Shown: piece by piece, positions 47,644 through 59,151 of the stretch | Layout: the number at the start of each line of letters is the position of its first letter | How positions within the stretch are numbered: position 1 is the first letter of the stretch | Assembly (NCBI GenBank): GCA_003952965.2 | Contig: CM025856.1 | Coordinates: 14,648,459-14,712,458 of the forward strand | DNA: 64,000 nt | DNA from: Morella rubra | Taxonomy: Eukaryota > Streptophyta > Magnoliopsida > Fagales > Myricaceae | Direction: 5' to 3' | Made by a program: the position numbers and the translations under genes | The notes under the pieces: generated by a model | The model's input: the letters and a program-made list of their open reading frames with translations, nothing else | Told to the model about the DNA's origin: nothing | Databases searched by the model: none

Positions 47644-50637
47644 CACTACAAGAAATTCGTTCTCTGCCCACGATAGCAGTCGTGGCAGAAAGTCTTCAAA
47701 GTTGTCGAGGAAGGGATTTGGCCACGGTTTTTGGTCATCGAGGAGTCGTCATGTCTACCGCGTGCAGAGAGACCTAACCCGACAACAGTGGCTTCTCGTC
47801 GTTGATGCTGTGCCTATCTCGCCCGAGAGATGCGTCGGGAGAGACAATCCACTTCCGTCTAGGCCGATGACATCATATCGTGGAGAAAGCTTAGTACAGA
47901 CGATTTCTGCCGCCGGAATTGCACTTTTAGAATTTCAAACACCCTGAAGGGACGAGTAGAGGTTGGTGGCAATTGTGCTTCGCCAACGGAAAATTGTTGT
48001 AGCAGGAGGCTTATGGTGATGAGAGACAAGGTCGTCGACCAATATTTTAGAAACTACGTTTGAATTTGTGGGCATTGAGTTTTCTCCTCCTGTAAGATTT
48101 TCTGATACATGCATTGTACTTGACAAGAAAATCCAATAGATTTATATATATTGGCATTTTCCATCAAATTTCCCTGCGCATCTTCATTTCTAATTGCCAT
48201 CGAGGTGGCCATTCATAAAAAGGGATAACAAAACAGAGTGTTGCGCAATAACAAAGCAGTCGTATATTAGATTGCAAATGCCCTGAGTTTTTACAGCTAT
48301 AAATACTCAAATTTAGATAAACTGGATGCAAAGTAATTGAAAGAAACAAAAACTCCTGGATCACCTGACAAACCAGTTCCAATTTACACTTGGGTCTAAA
48401 ACAAAAACATAGAAACATTCCTGTAGCTACACTGTTTGACTAAATGACCAAGAAGTTCGGCACATATCAGAATATCTTCAAGAGTCAAAGACCATTCCAA
48501 ACCCTGCAATACCTGAAAAATATAACGCAATGTTTTGGTATGAGAAAATTGAGTAAGCTTCAACTACACGCCAGCAAACACCTGCAAAATGAATTTAACC
48601 ATCCAGCAGCAAACTTGGCTACCTTTCCACATTTATGGTGAGGTAACCTTGTAACTAACCTTTCTTAGGCTATAAATAAAATGTGTTGTCTTCACTTGTT
48701 GCAACCATATGGTGGATATCTTGTTAAAAAGTTACAGGTACTTGTGAAAAGAGGATAAATGCAAGTTACTAACAAGCAATTGTTAGCTCTTACCTGACAA
48801 CATTTGTAAGAAAACTGTTCTGATAAAAGTTCTAGGTTTGCTGCAAACAAAGAAACTTCCCCATGTCACAAATTGCCGCACAAAAAGAATTGCAAATTAC
48901 CAGACACATGAGCTTCATCTATGTATTTTAAGATCCTGAAGCTGTTAGAGCTTGCGTTTAGACAGCCCAGGGAATGAGGAATAGCTAGTCTTATTGCTTG
49001 TCAATACTTGCAATAATGTAGCATCAAAATCACGCAGGAATGTAATCATGTGCACTCTGTACAACGAAAAGTTTCAAAAGCACCAGAATAGAAGAAGCTA
49101 AGAATTCATAACAGAGAAACAGCAGAGGCAAATTGATAGCATGAGGTGAAGATGAACCTGAAATCAGTCGATGGATCTCTTCCCTGCCATCTCATTTCTT
49201 TCCATTGGTCGGAAATCAGGCCATGGAGCTCCTGACCAGGAAATGTAGCAGACCATAGAGCTCTCAAAGCTTCCTACGCTAGTAAAACCTTTTTAGTGAG
49301 TAACTTAGAGAAAAATATCGGGAAGTAAAATGTGAACAATTACCAAGAACCGAAATAATTTCATCTATAAGTTTTAAAAAACTTGTCTTTGTTTGTGCAG
49401 ACGTAGCCATGTGAGGAGACCATCCCATTCTATAAGGAAGACTGTGAAAGCTAAAGGTGGCACTCCAAGTATTTGAAATCTGCAGGTATATGACCTATGG
49501 GTACACTGCATAGGGAATTTTGAAGGTGGAAACCAATAATTATCTCAAACCTCCAGATGTTTTATGATTTGCTCTCATGTGTCCTGTCTTTTTATGAACA
49601 AGCATGTGACACTATATGCACAAACTTAATGGGAATTTGAAGCCGGTTCTATGGCACAGCTGCAGCATATTAGAGATTAACACAACCAATATGCACAAAA
49701 TTGCATCATCAATATTATCAGAACTAACTTTGTTATGACAAAGATTTTCCAAAAGATAGGCTCACCTCTGTTGCTCCAGACAACAATATCCCCTGTACTT
49801 GGCTCTCCTTAATCTGTATATTGTCCTTGGATGAATCAAAAAGGTCCCTGAGTAAAAATGCCAGAAATTGCATAAGGGACAATTGCATCAAAAAATTTGC
49901 TGGATTCCATTTATACCTTATTTGACCTGCTCTATGGTTCTCCTAGGTTTCACTACTAGGAAAAAAGGGGTAAGAATAGCCTGTACCTTATTTGAATTGA
50001 AGAATTTATTCCTCGTGTAAAAATACAAAACAATTTTTCAGCACCTGCTTTTTAGAAACCGTGTCATAGTTTTGGACAACACCAGCCCAAGATGACATCA
50101 GCAATGCCTAAATCGAAAACCTTGAAGAAAAAAATTATGAAATGAAAGAATAAACAAGAAAAGTAGACAGGAAACCCTAAAACCCAACTAAAATCCCGAC
50201 GCCCTTCCAGTTCCCTCAAATCATCCCGTACAACCAATCTTTCTTTCAGTGCCTAGGTTGAGAGTCCACACGGCAACAATGAAATCGACCCAAGATTAAT
50301 CCGAATTAGTCTAGCACACTCTGTAATCGAATTATTCAATGCAAAGATTGGACGTGCAGAACAAAAGAAAATTCAAGGCAACAAGTAGACCATACCAACA
50401 AGACTTCCAAATAGTACAGGACACCAACGAAGACAACAACGTATGACACCGGCAACGGCAATAACTCCAAAGAAAGAGAGAGAGAGAGAAAGAAGATGGG
50501 GAAAAGATAAGAGAGAAGTGAGGCGGCTAGCAAGGAGAAGAATTTGACAAAGAGCAATGGCAGCGGGAGCAAGAAGAAGCCTTAGCGCTAAATGACAACC
50601 GCGAAAAGTCATTTTGATTTTTGACTTTTTTGTAACG
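47644..50637. mobile_element. Probable CACTA element inside the copia LTR, with captured gene DNA
   Basis: The left end CACTACAAGAAATTCG is a classical CACTA terminus, preceded by TAA. The right end is deduced from where LTR sequence resumes. There, TTTTTTGTAACG resembles a mutated complement of the left end, and the 3 bp duplication cannot be confirmed. Comparison with the LTR at 52929-54170 shows that the LTR is continuous on both sides. The interior is mostly gene-like: ELMO-domain exons (minus strand, 48794-49273) and a pyrimidine-rich leader-like stretch (50460-50590, minus). No transposase. Confidence 0.65.
48794..49273 (-). pseudogene. Captured ELMO-domain gene fragment
   Basis: Exon at 49273-49158 reads EALRALWSATFPGQELHG, then LISDQWKEMRWQGRDPST and DFR, ending at a GT donor. 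Plant ELMO/CED-12 domain proteins have the same string (WSAAFPGEELRGLISEQWKEMGWQGKDPSTDFR-like; from memory). A second exon at 48840-48794 reads KPRTFIRTVFLQMLS between AG and GT, matching the KPRTLVGATFLKFLAENE part of the domain less closely. The intervening ELMO exons were not found, and a C-terminal piece near 48440-48530 is only suggestive. ELMO proteins regulate small GTPases; this fragment cannot encode one. Intact splice sites point to capture at DNA level by the surrounding CACTA element. Confidence 0.75.
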
Positions 50638-52928
50638 ATAGCTTTTGAGTTTAGTAACGGGAAGAAGAAAGTTACTGTAAAAGTACATGCACTGAACGGG
50701 ATAAAATATGAATACTTTCTGGAAGTGATCACCGATGTTGAGAAAGTATTCAACACAATTAATTTATTGTATCCTTAGACTTGAGAGGTTTATACAGGTT
50801 TTTGTTGTGTACTTGTGCCTTTGACCGAGTCATTTGGTGATGATCTTTCTAGGTCAAATATTCCAGATAACGTTGGGTCTTATATATGATAAATGAGCTT
50901 GTGTAAATGCTCAACAAAGAATTCACTAGTCTCTTTGTGAGACAGTATATTCAGTATATCTGTATAGAGTTTGACTCGAAAAGAAATCACTGGCTAGTGG
51001 ACTTTTGCAAAAATGATTTTCGAAATTAATATATATATTATATATTTATTTATGAAATTGTTTTAGAAACATTTTTTAAGAGTCCAGTGAGTTACATATT
51101 GTGAATTAAGAATTATATGAACTAGGGACTTAATCAATGACACTATTCCAGTCCTATTAGCTCATGTGGAATATAGTATAGTAGAAGGATAAATAAATAA
51201 ATAATTGTTAGCAAAAGAGATTTCACGAAAAATAGTCTCACTATCTCGGGAGTCAATTGTGATATGTTAATGGATATGATCACAATTTATAGAAGCTCAT
51301 AAATTAGGAATATAGAATATAAGAGAGTTAAATGAAAAAGAGTTTTTCATGATAATCCTACGGCCGAGATTTGAGATCCCTAAAGATCTCACGCATAAGC
51401 ACAGGAGAAGCTCTGAGTAAGCCATTATAAAAAGCTCAGAATTTCATTTGAGAGATAATGAGTCATTTTTCACGAGAAAAGTTCTCTCTCTAAAAACTCT
51501 CTCTCTCTCTCAAGAATTGTACACATGGATCTGAAGGAGGCAAAACGCTTGGGTTGCTAGATTTCAACAATCCTTCCGCTGCGCAAACTTACAATGGTAT
51601 CATTGCCTTACCTGGCCCATTTTATGTTTTTGTTAAATTGTCTGGGTTGTTTTCATATTTTTGGGCCGATGTTTTTATTTAAAAAGTAGGCCCATTTGTT
51701 CTGTTTTAAAAATGGTTTGGACCGGCCGTGTTCCATTTTAATCAGAGACTTGGGCCGACCCAAAACAAGCCCAAACGTTTACATTTTGGGCTATTTAAAA
51801 AGTTTGGGCCATTTTTTTAAATGTTAAGGCCTTGTTTTATATATTAAAGGAGAGGTCTAGTTGTTTTTGAAAGATAATAGACCGGCCCGATAATTTTTTA
51901 AAAAGGAGGCCCGTTAGGCCTTAAAAACCCAGTTTGGTTTTAATTAAAAAGGGGGGGGGGGCGCAAGAGGGCTGCAAGGGTCGAACGGCCTGGCTAGATT
52001 GGATCTGGGCCATGGGTGTGACCCAATAGGGTCGACCCTTAAGGGCAACTGGACCGAGTTGAACCCAGATCCAGCGCCTAACCTGCTAGGGTTAGGGGTC
52101 CAGGTTGGACCTGGACCCATGGGTAAATGGTAACTCGATTTGACCGGGCAGAATCATTGACCAACTCAGTTTGACCGGTTTAAAAAAAAAACTTTTTTTT
52201 TTATAAATTTAATATAAGTGTTAAATGGGATTGTTTTACAAGAATATTAATCCCATGGCCTTCCATTGTTGGTATGTGGGAATTTTATTTGATTGATATT
52301 GGTTAAAACTAGAATAGTCAAGACCAATTATTGATCTTATGATTTGTTTCATGTACTTCTTGTGAAGATAAGTGAGTGTGTATGAGTGGTGGGGTATTGA
52401 CTAAAATAGCAATGCTGACCATTACAAAATTACATGTCACTTAGACGATGATTGTACTTAACCAAATAAACACGTACTCTAAAATAATGAAGACTGTGTT
52501 TATGTTGGTGGCCAAAAGAAAATCAAGTGTCACAAATATTTGTATACACATAGTATACGACATGAGATGGATTCGTGATGAATAGTTGCTATTCACTTTT
52601 ACAAGTTGTTACATAGTTACTAAAATAGGATTACGTTTACATAAGGTAGAAGTTCTTGATACCCACTGCAAACACTGAATATAATTGTTATATTCTGCAT
52701 TTTCTTTGGTTGCTATGATTTAGTGGGAGGTACCATTAGTTATTCAAAACCCTATACTGATGGAAATTTTATATACATGTGATTTCTTTCTTGATATGTG
52801 CAGATTTATTATGTCGAGCCCATTGTCTATAATTTTGGATGAGAACAAGTTAACTGGGCCAAACTTCCTTGATTGGAAGAGGAATCTCATGATAGTACTC
52901 ATGGTTGAAAAAATTGCTCATATCTTAA

Positions 52929-55900
52929 TGCGCAGCGGAAAAATCTGGATCGTTGAAATCTAGTAGCCCAAACGTTCTGCCTACTTCAGATCCACGCGCA
53001 CAGTTCTTGAGAGAGAGAGAGAGTTTTTAGAGAGAGAACTATTCTCGTGAAAAATGACTACTTATCTCTCAAATGATATTTTGAGCTATTTATAATGGCT
53101 TATTCAGAGCTTCTCCTGCGCTTATGGGTGTGATCTTTATCTCAAATCTTGGTCGTAGGATCATCATGAAAAACTCTTTTTCATTAACTCCCTTATATTC
53201 TGTATTCCGAATTTATGGGCTTCTACAAATTGTGATCATGTCCATTAATATATCACAATTGACCCCCGAGATACTGAGACTATTTTTCATGAAATCCCTT
53301 TTGCTAACACAATTATTATTTATTTATCCTTCCACCATATTATATTCATGAGCTAATACACTAGAATAATTTCATTGATTAAGTCCCTAGCTCATGTAAT
53401 TCTTAATTCAAAATATGTAACTCGTTGGACTCTTAAAAAATGTTTCTAAAACAATTTCAAAAAAAAATATAATATATATATATATTAATTTCGAAAATCA
53501 TTTTCGCAAAATTCCACTGGCCAGTGATTTCTTTTCGAGTCCAACTCTATACAGATATACTGAATATACTGTCTCACAAAGAGACTGGTGGATTCCTTGT
53601 TGAGCATTTACAAACTCATTTATCATGCACAAGACCCAACGTTATCTGGAATATTTGACCAAGAAAGATCATTACCAAATGACTCGGTCAAGGCACAAGT
53701 ACAAAACAAACAAATAAACCTGTACAAACCTCTCAAGTTAAGGATAAATAAACTAATTGTGCTGAATACCTTCTCAACATCAATGATCACTTCAGAAGTA
53801 TTCATATTTGATCACGTTCAGTGCATGCACTCTTATAGTGCACCCACTCGTCTGCTTAAGGTCACTACCTCAATGACGGAGTCCATCATCCTATTTAATA
53901 GAGGCACAACGAGTGTAGACCTATTTGTACATAAGTATGTACCTCAGTCTAGAACAACTGTCAAGTGAACAAGGAACTGAAAAGTCATACTCCACGCCTT
54001 TTGATTCATTAATCATTTGCATGACTTTCTATAATTTCACTTAACAACATAATTGTGTAACATCTCATGTTACAACATATACCCAATAAATAAAAATATA
54101 TGTGACGATAAAAAAAAATAATTATCTCATAATTATTCTAATAACTAGTTTTGAGGGCATATTTCCAACATCTCCCGCTTGCACTCAAGACCATTTATCT
54201 AGGTATCTTATACCCATATAGACTCTAAATGTGTCGCAAACATTTTTGAGTCAACGATTCGGTGAAAATGGATCTGCAATGTACTAGGTGGACAATACAC
54301 CAGTCATCACGACATCTCTCTCTGATTCACCATATCATGTATCATCTTTCTATGTGCTTTGCCTTCAGTGTTGGAGTCCAGATTAATATCCACTCATAAT
54401 GCTGACTGCATGACTAATATATGGCCTTATCTCTCTTCTCTTGGAAAGATGAATACTATACTCAAAGAATAAAATCTTTCCTTGGTATTCTGTAAATCAT
54501 TGCCAATATTTGTCAATGTAGTCCCAAAAACTTTATTCTCTCAGTTCCCAAAAAATTTGGCTCCAAGAACGCGGAACACTTCCAAAGGTCTTTGACTTAA
54601 AAAATATGGTTCATGAACCATCTTTTTCATTGATGACATCCCGACGTCATTCCCATAAGTAGCATATTACTGACATAAAGAATTAGAAACATTACTAAAC
54701 TCCCACTGACTTCTTGTCAATACAATACTCATCCATATTTCATGAGAAATCAAATGATTTGATCATCTCATCTAAATGGATTCTCAGCTGACGCTCGTGA
54801 GTTCTAAACTCATTAGTAGGTTTAGTAACATCTATTTTCTATTGATCTCATTTGCCTTAAGTATTTGCTCAGCTGATTGTGTCATCTATGTCATCAAGAA
54901 CCATCACGCTTTCACCTTCACTTAGGTTGTACTCCTTTTTAAAATACAATTTTCCTTCTAATAATCACCTTTCGTTCACTTGGGTTTATAAAATAATACC
55001 CAACGAACCATTTTTGGGTAACCTACAAATAATTTTTAATTCTAGCTTCTTCACATCAAACTCTTTGATGCGAGCTAGATATCACCACATACTCTCAAAT
55101 GATTCAGACTTGGTCTCACCAGTCCATAATTCATAAGGAGTTTTAGGTATAGATTTAGTAGGTATCATGTTTAAGATATAAACATCTGCCTCCAAGGTGA
55201 AAAATTCCAAAAGTATACAGGTGATACATTTATGCTTATCTCCTACTAAACAATATCATATAAAGTTCAGTTTTTGTTTTAACCATTCATAGAGTCCATG
55301 ACACACTTTTTCAAACACAGACTATCAATAATACCAGAATTAATAGAAAGACAATCTTTCATATAACAAGTATCAAAAACAAAAATAAGTTTTGAAAACA
55401 GGAAATGAAATTTCCAAAAGTTCTGGAACATAAAGATAGTCTTTCAAATTTACAACTTCAAACTTTCATGGACTCGAATGAAAAAGCTCTAATGGAGGTC
55501 GCTGCAACACTTGCACTCGTCTCCATCAATTTCCTCATCACCTTGTTTCTGGGTTTCCTTAAACCCCTGCAATCATATTGCGTAAGTGAGAGACTGTGCC
55601 AAAATTGACACACTTGAAATTCAATGGACTCCATCAAATCAATTTTAATTGATAAGCATAACTTCAGAAGGATCATTTTTCTTTAGAGAGGCTAGATATG
55701 CTGGGCAATTTCTTTTCCAGTGACCTCGCTTGCCACAGTGAAAACAATTTCCATTATCTTTCTTCTCTGAGTTGCTCGTGTCTTCTTTCCTAGATTGAGA
55801 CGCTTTCTTCTTTTTGAACTTCTTCCGCTTGGGCTTAAGTTCACGGTTGGTTGACTTGTCCATTATCATTAGAGAACCCTTCTCTTGTATGATAAGTTCC

Positions 55901-56173
55901 TCAGCTGCTTGCAACATATTGAGCAGCTCTGACAAAGTCATCGTCATCCTTGTTCATATTATAGTTTAATATGAACTGGTTGAACGATTCAGGCAAAGAT
56001 GCCAATATCGCTCCAACCTTTGTCTCACCGTCCATCTCTGCACCTAGTGTTTCCAGTTCAGTGATGAATGAAATCATTTTCAGCACATGATCTCGAACTA
56101 GAGCACCCTCCACCATTTTGGTGGTCATCAGCAGTTTCATAACTTGCTGGCGTACAAACTGACTATGCTCTCC
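52929..56173 (-). mobile_element. Copia fossil B: 3' LTR, shortened interior and gag
   Basis: A complete LTR, reversed, spans 52929-54170 (TGCGCAGCGG ... ATTTCCAACA), about 1.24 kb. Directly to its right is a polypurine tract on the minus strand, so it is the 3' LTR of a minus-strand element. Gag lies at 55645-56140 with the zinc knuckle CFHCGKRGHWKRNC. The space between holds only shortened pol-like remains. The 5' LTR is absent: the element stops at 56173 where the Ole e 1 pseudogene begins. Broken in many places and inactive. Its insertion cuts the gag of element A. Confidence 0.8.
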
Positions 56174-57179
56174 AAAACCACACTATGAGAAACCGAAAAC
56201 CGGGGGAAACGACAAGCCTTTCCCTCCAAAACCTGAGTATCATGAGAAACTATGTTAGAAATAAAACAATTAGACTGAAAAAAATTATTTATACTAACAG
56301 AGGGAGAGAATAGATAAGTGAGATAAAAAATTTAAGTGGTTCGGTCCATAGACCTACATCCACTGTGAGAAGGCCCAACTGGACGGATTTGTTTTCTTGC
56401 TTATATTTTTGATTTGAGGCTTTTTATAAGCCTTTGATTTCAATAGCCCACGGACTTTAATATTTTTAACAAACCAAAACTGAAAGAAGACGATACACAT
56501 CTCCCCCCAAAACCAGATTATGAGAAACCAACTCCGGAACTGATTATTGGTATTCAGGGGGTCGTTTTATGTAAATCCGGTTCCAAGTATATTCCCAATC
56601 TCTACATCTAACTGTTCTTTGTGCATTCACCGATATCATTGCCTCTTGAAACTACCAACATGCATATGCAATTAATATTCAAAAGGAGAGCTATCTTTAT
56701 GGAAGCATGGATCCAATGAGTCTTCGACAATATGAGAGGCCAAATGTTCTCGTTATGTAATGGAGTCAAACAAATGCAGGAGCATAAGACCAATTTATAA
56801 CGTTGACTTGGTTTTAGTCATTCATTTTTATTTTTATTTATTGGTAAATGCAGGAGCTGTGGCAAGGATAGCATCTCTAGCTGCTGATGAGAATGGCTAC
56901 GAGACTGTTCCGTTCTCCATATTGAGTAACAAATGCGATGCGAAGGGCTATTTCTTCGCCACATTATCTCATTCATTTCTTAAAAAAGGTTGGAAGATTA
57001 AGGAATGTGTATAGTTCTCCCTTGGGAACTTGTCAAGTTCCAGTTAATATTAACAACGGTATCAGTGGTGCTCCCCTTTCTTCTTACCGTATCCTCAACG
57101 ACAAGCATATGAAGTTATACTTTGTGGGGCCTTTCTTCTACACCTCAAAACCTCACTCACTCCCCAATGGTTACTAGAT
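56174..57179 (+). pseudogene. Pollen Ole e 1 / proline-rich gene, second dead copy
   Basis: Similarity to the intact gene at 61927-62822 starts abruptly within the proline-rich part of exon 1 (CCAAAACCACACTATGAG), so promoter, start codon and signal peptide are missing. A small solo LTR interrupts exon 1 (56253-56471). The end of exon 1 has lost about 9 bp that included the splice donor (ATTCAAGGT in the intact copy). Exon 2 starts at 56851 (GAVARIASLAADENGYETVP) and suffers an 11 bp deletion after GWKIK that shifts the frame, before SPLGTCQVPVNINNGISG and LYFVGPFFYTSKPH. The 3' flank stays similar to the intact copy for about 400 bp. A product is not possible. Confidence 0.88.
56253..56471 (+). 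mobile_element. Small solo LTR (219 bp)
   Basis: Ends are TGTTAGAAAT and TTTTTAACA. Flanks are AACTA (56248-56252) and AACCA (56472-56476); the intact paralogue has a single AACCA at this place (in GAGAAACCAAAACTG), which proves an insertion. It contains the AAGTGGTTCGGTCC word seen in some plant LTRs. The size suggests a TRIM-type or short copia LTR. Confidence 0.85.
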
Positions 57180-58123
57180 ATAATGATGTGTATGTTCTGA
57201 GTCATCTATTTTTCTACTTGATTTCTGAAGTTGTGGTGTGGGAAGGATTCAAGGAATGAGTTCTATTGCTGATTTTTTTGGCGGGTGGAGGCTAAAATTC
57301 ACTGCCTCTGTCATCTGATCAAAGAGATTTGTAATCAGCTTTGTTCAATCAATAAGTCCAGGAAACCTTTCCAATATCTTCGTTTTAGAGAACATTAAAT
57401 ACCTATGTTATTTGTTTTCTCAATAAATAGCAAAGTTGAGGTTTGGGAAGTTGTGTGGAATTGAGTTGTATTTGTATGAAATAAACTCCTTTTGAAGATT
57501 TGACAGAAGAAATAGCTTCTACTTACGTTCGAGCTTGTATAGTAGCTGTTGAGCTCATATAGTAGCTGTTGGCAAACGATGGATCTGTACAAATTAGTAT
57601 AGAAAAGCCAATGGCATTAATTAAGGAATCAAGGCAGGAAGTATGATTATTGAATCTTAGATAACTCGACATGTTCTTAATCGAGATACAAGTTTTGTCT
57701 CTATTAAATAAGATGATAGACCCCGTAATTGAAGTAATGATCTTAGAGTGATAGATTAGTGCAATAAAATAGTAAATGTACTAAACAGAATCAATTATGA
57801 CTGATAATGATGAATCAATAAAGGAGTCAATTAGTGCACTAACTAAATGAGATATTTCTTAACCTCAGTTACTACTGCATAAAACAATAAACCCCAAGAA
57901 CTAAATTGATGAAAGGTAAAATTACACTGATAATTAAACCATTTTTTTTTATATCTCTCGAAATTAGATGGTTAAATTATATAGGATCATTTTGCTTGGT
58001 TATTAATATAGATAATATTGAATTTTACAGCGTCTAGATTCCATGTCAATCTATTTTTCAATTCCACTCTAAGATGAAATCTGAGAGTATCTTAATTTTT
58101 TTTAAAAAATACATGATATCTTC
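57180..58123. other. 3' flank of pseudogene, then LTR remnant
   Basis: 57180-57590 resembles 62823-63330, the 3' flank of the intact gene. 57595-57800 is a diverged piece of the copia LTR family seen at 47358 and 52929 (shared CTCTATTAAATA.GATGAT). No gene is recognised up to 58123. Confidence 0.6.
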
Positions 58124-58138
58124 CCCTTTAGGGATGTT

Positions 58139-59136
58139 TTTCTTTTTGGCAAAGATAATATATTAAAAACCGAGAAGCATATAGCCAATACAAAATAGAA
58201 AATCGACCAAAAGGCCAGCGAAAAACCTAAATGGACCAAAAGGCCCTACAATAACCTGACACAAGCGTCGGGACCACCAATAGCCACAAGGGCCGTGAAA
58301 TAACTAGAAACACAAACACAAACTGGCCATAAGAGCAAGAACACAATACAAAAAAAAAATCGATCACAAGGACCGGAACACAACAAAACCACCACTCAAG
58401 GCAAGGACGGCTTCCACTGGAGGAGGGGCAAACTGAGCAATGATCCGACTCCTTCAGGGCGAACTTCAGGTAATGACTAGTTGTACACGATAGGAGGAGA
58501 AGGGGCAACTGTAGGTGGCACAAAACAACAGCAGCAAAGAGATCATCCACCAGAGAAAAATGGCCGGAATAGTCCACCAAACGGAGGGAGGTGACAAGGG
58601 CGACAAAAAGGCCTCATAGACCTACCAGGGGCAGCAGGAAGCAAAAACGCGCGTGACCTCTAGGCGTTGGCAAAGGGAGGCCGGACGGAGACATCAGGGA
58701 CCGCTAGAGGGGCTGAGCACGGTGGGGGCCTGACCTCCAAAAAGCGTTCAAAACAGCAAGAGGGAGGCAAAAGAGGTTTGGAGCGTGAGGGCTCACGCTC
58801 TTACTGATTGCCGCCGCTCTTGGCCAAAGATGGATGCCAGGAGAAGAGGAAGCCTACCAAGGGGGCCGTGCACACCAAAGACCACTGGAGAGACCGGGAT
58901 CTAGCCTCCCAAACAACCAAATAAAGAGCACAAAAAAGGCTGGAAAAACAAGGAAAAGAGAACCTCCGGCCACCAGGAGCGTAGTCGGAAGGGAGGAGAG
59001 GGAGGGAGGAGCCAGAGCTCCTCCCCTACCCAGAGCAGAGGCGAGGGGGGCTATTTCAGGCAAAGGGGAAGGGGGTTCTAGAGAGAGGGAGGAGTCTCTC
59101 TCTCTAGAACGTGTTCGAAAGTTTTTCTATTCAATT
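58139..59136 (-). mobile_element. Non-LTR retroposon, about 1 kb
   Basis: Flanked by a perfect 15 bp duplication CCCTTTAGGGATGTT (58124-58138 and 59137-59151). Read on the minus strand it begins with a GC-rich, pyrimidine-rich leader and ends TTTGCCAAAAAGAAAA, an A-rich tail like plant L1 LINE 3' ends. Repeated CTTTTGG(T/C)C and GGCCCTT words occur near that end. It has no reverse transcriptase. The open frames on both strands (for example 58834-59181) appear to be by-products of the high GC content. It looks like a LINE-derived non-autonomous unit, with leader joined to tail. Confidence 0.8.
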
Positions 59137-59151
59137 CCCTTTAGGGATGTT

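Larger units (their letters stand above)
47358..52928 (+). mobile_element. Copia fossil A: 5' LTR (with CACTA insert), leader and gag start
   Basis: The LTR starts TGTTGGAAATATGCCCTC at 47358 and ends GCTGCGCA at 51585; its middle is interrupted by a CACTA element (47644-50637). A tRNA-iMet-type primer-binding site (TGGTATCATTGCC, 51594) follows, then a 1.2 kb leader and the start of gag at 52812 (MSSPLSIILDENKLTGPNFL). It is cut off at 52928 by the oppositely oriented copia element B. No pol remains. It is an old, incomplete copy of the same family as B. Confidence 0.8.

Noticed and set aside
49951-49966. CACTACTAGGAAAAAAGG resembles another CACTA left end
   Set aside because: No matching right terminus or 3 bp duplication was found; the word may be chance or part of the surrounding element.
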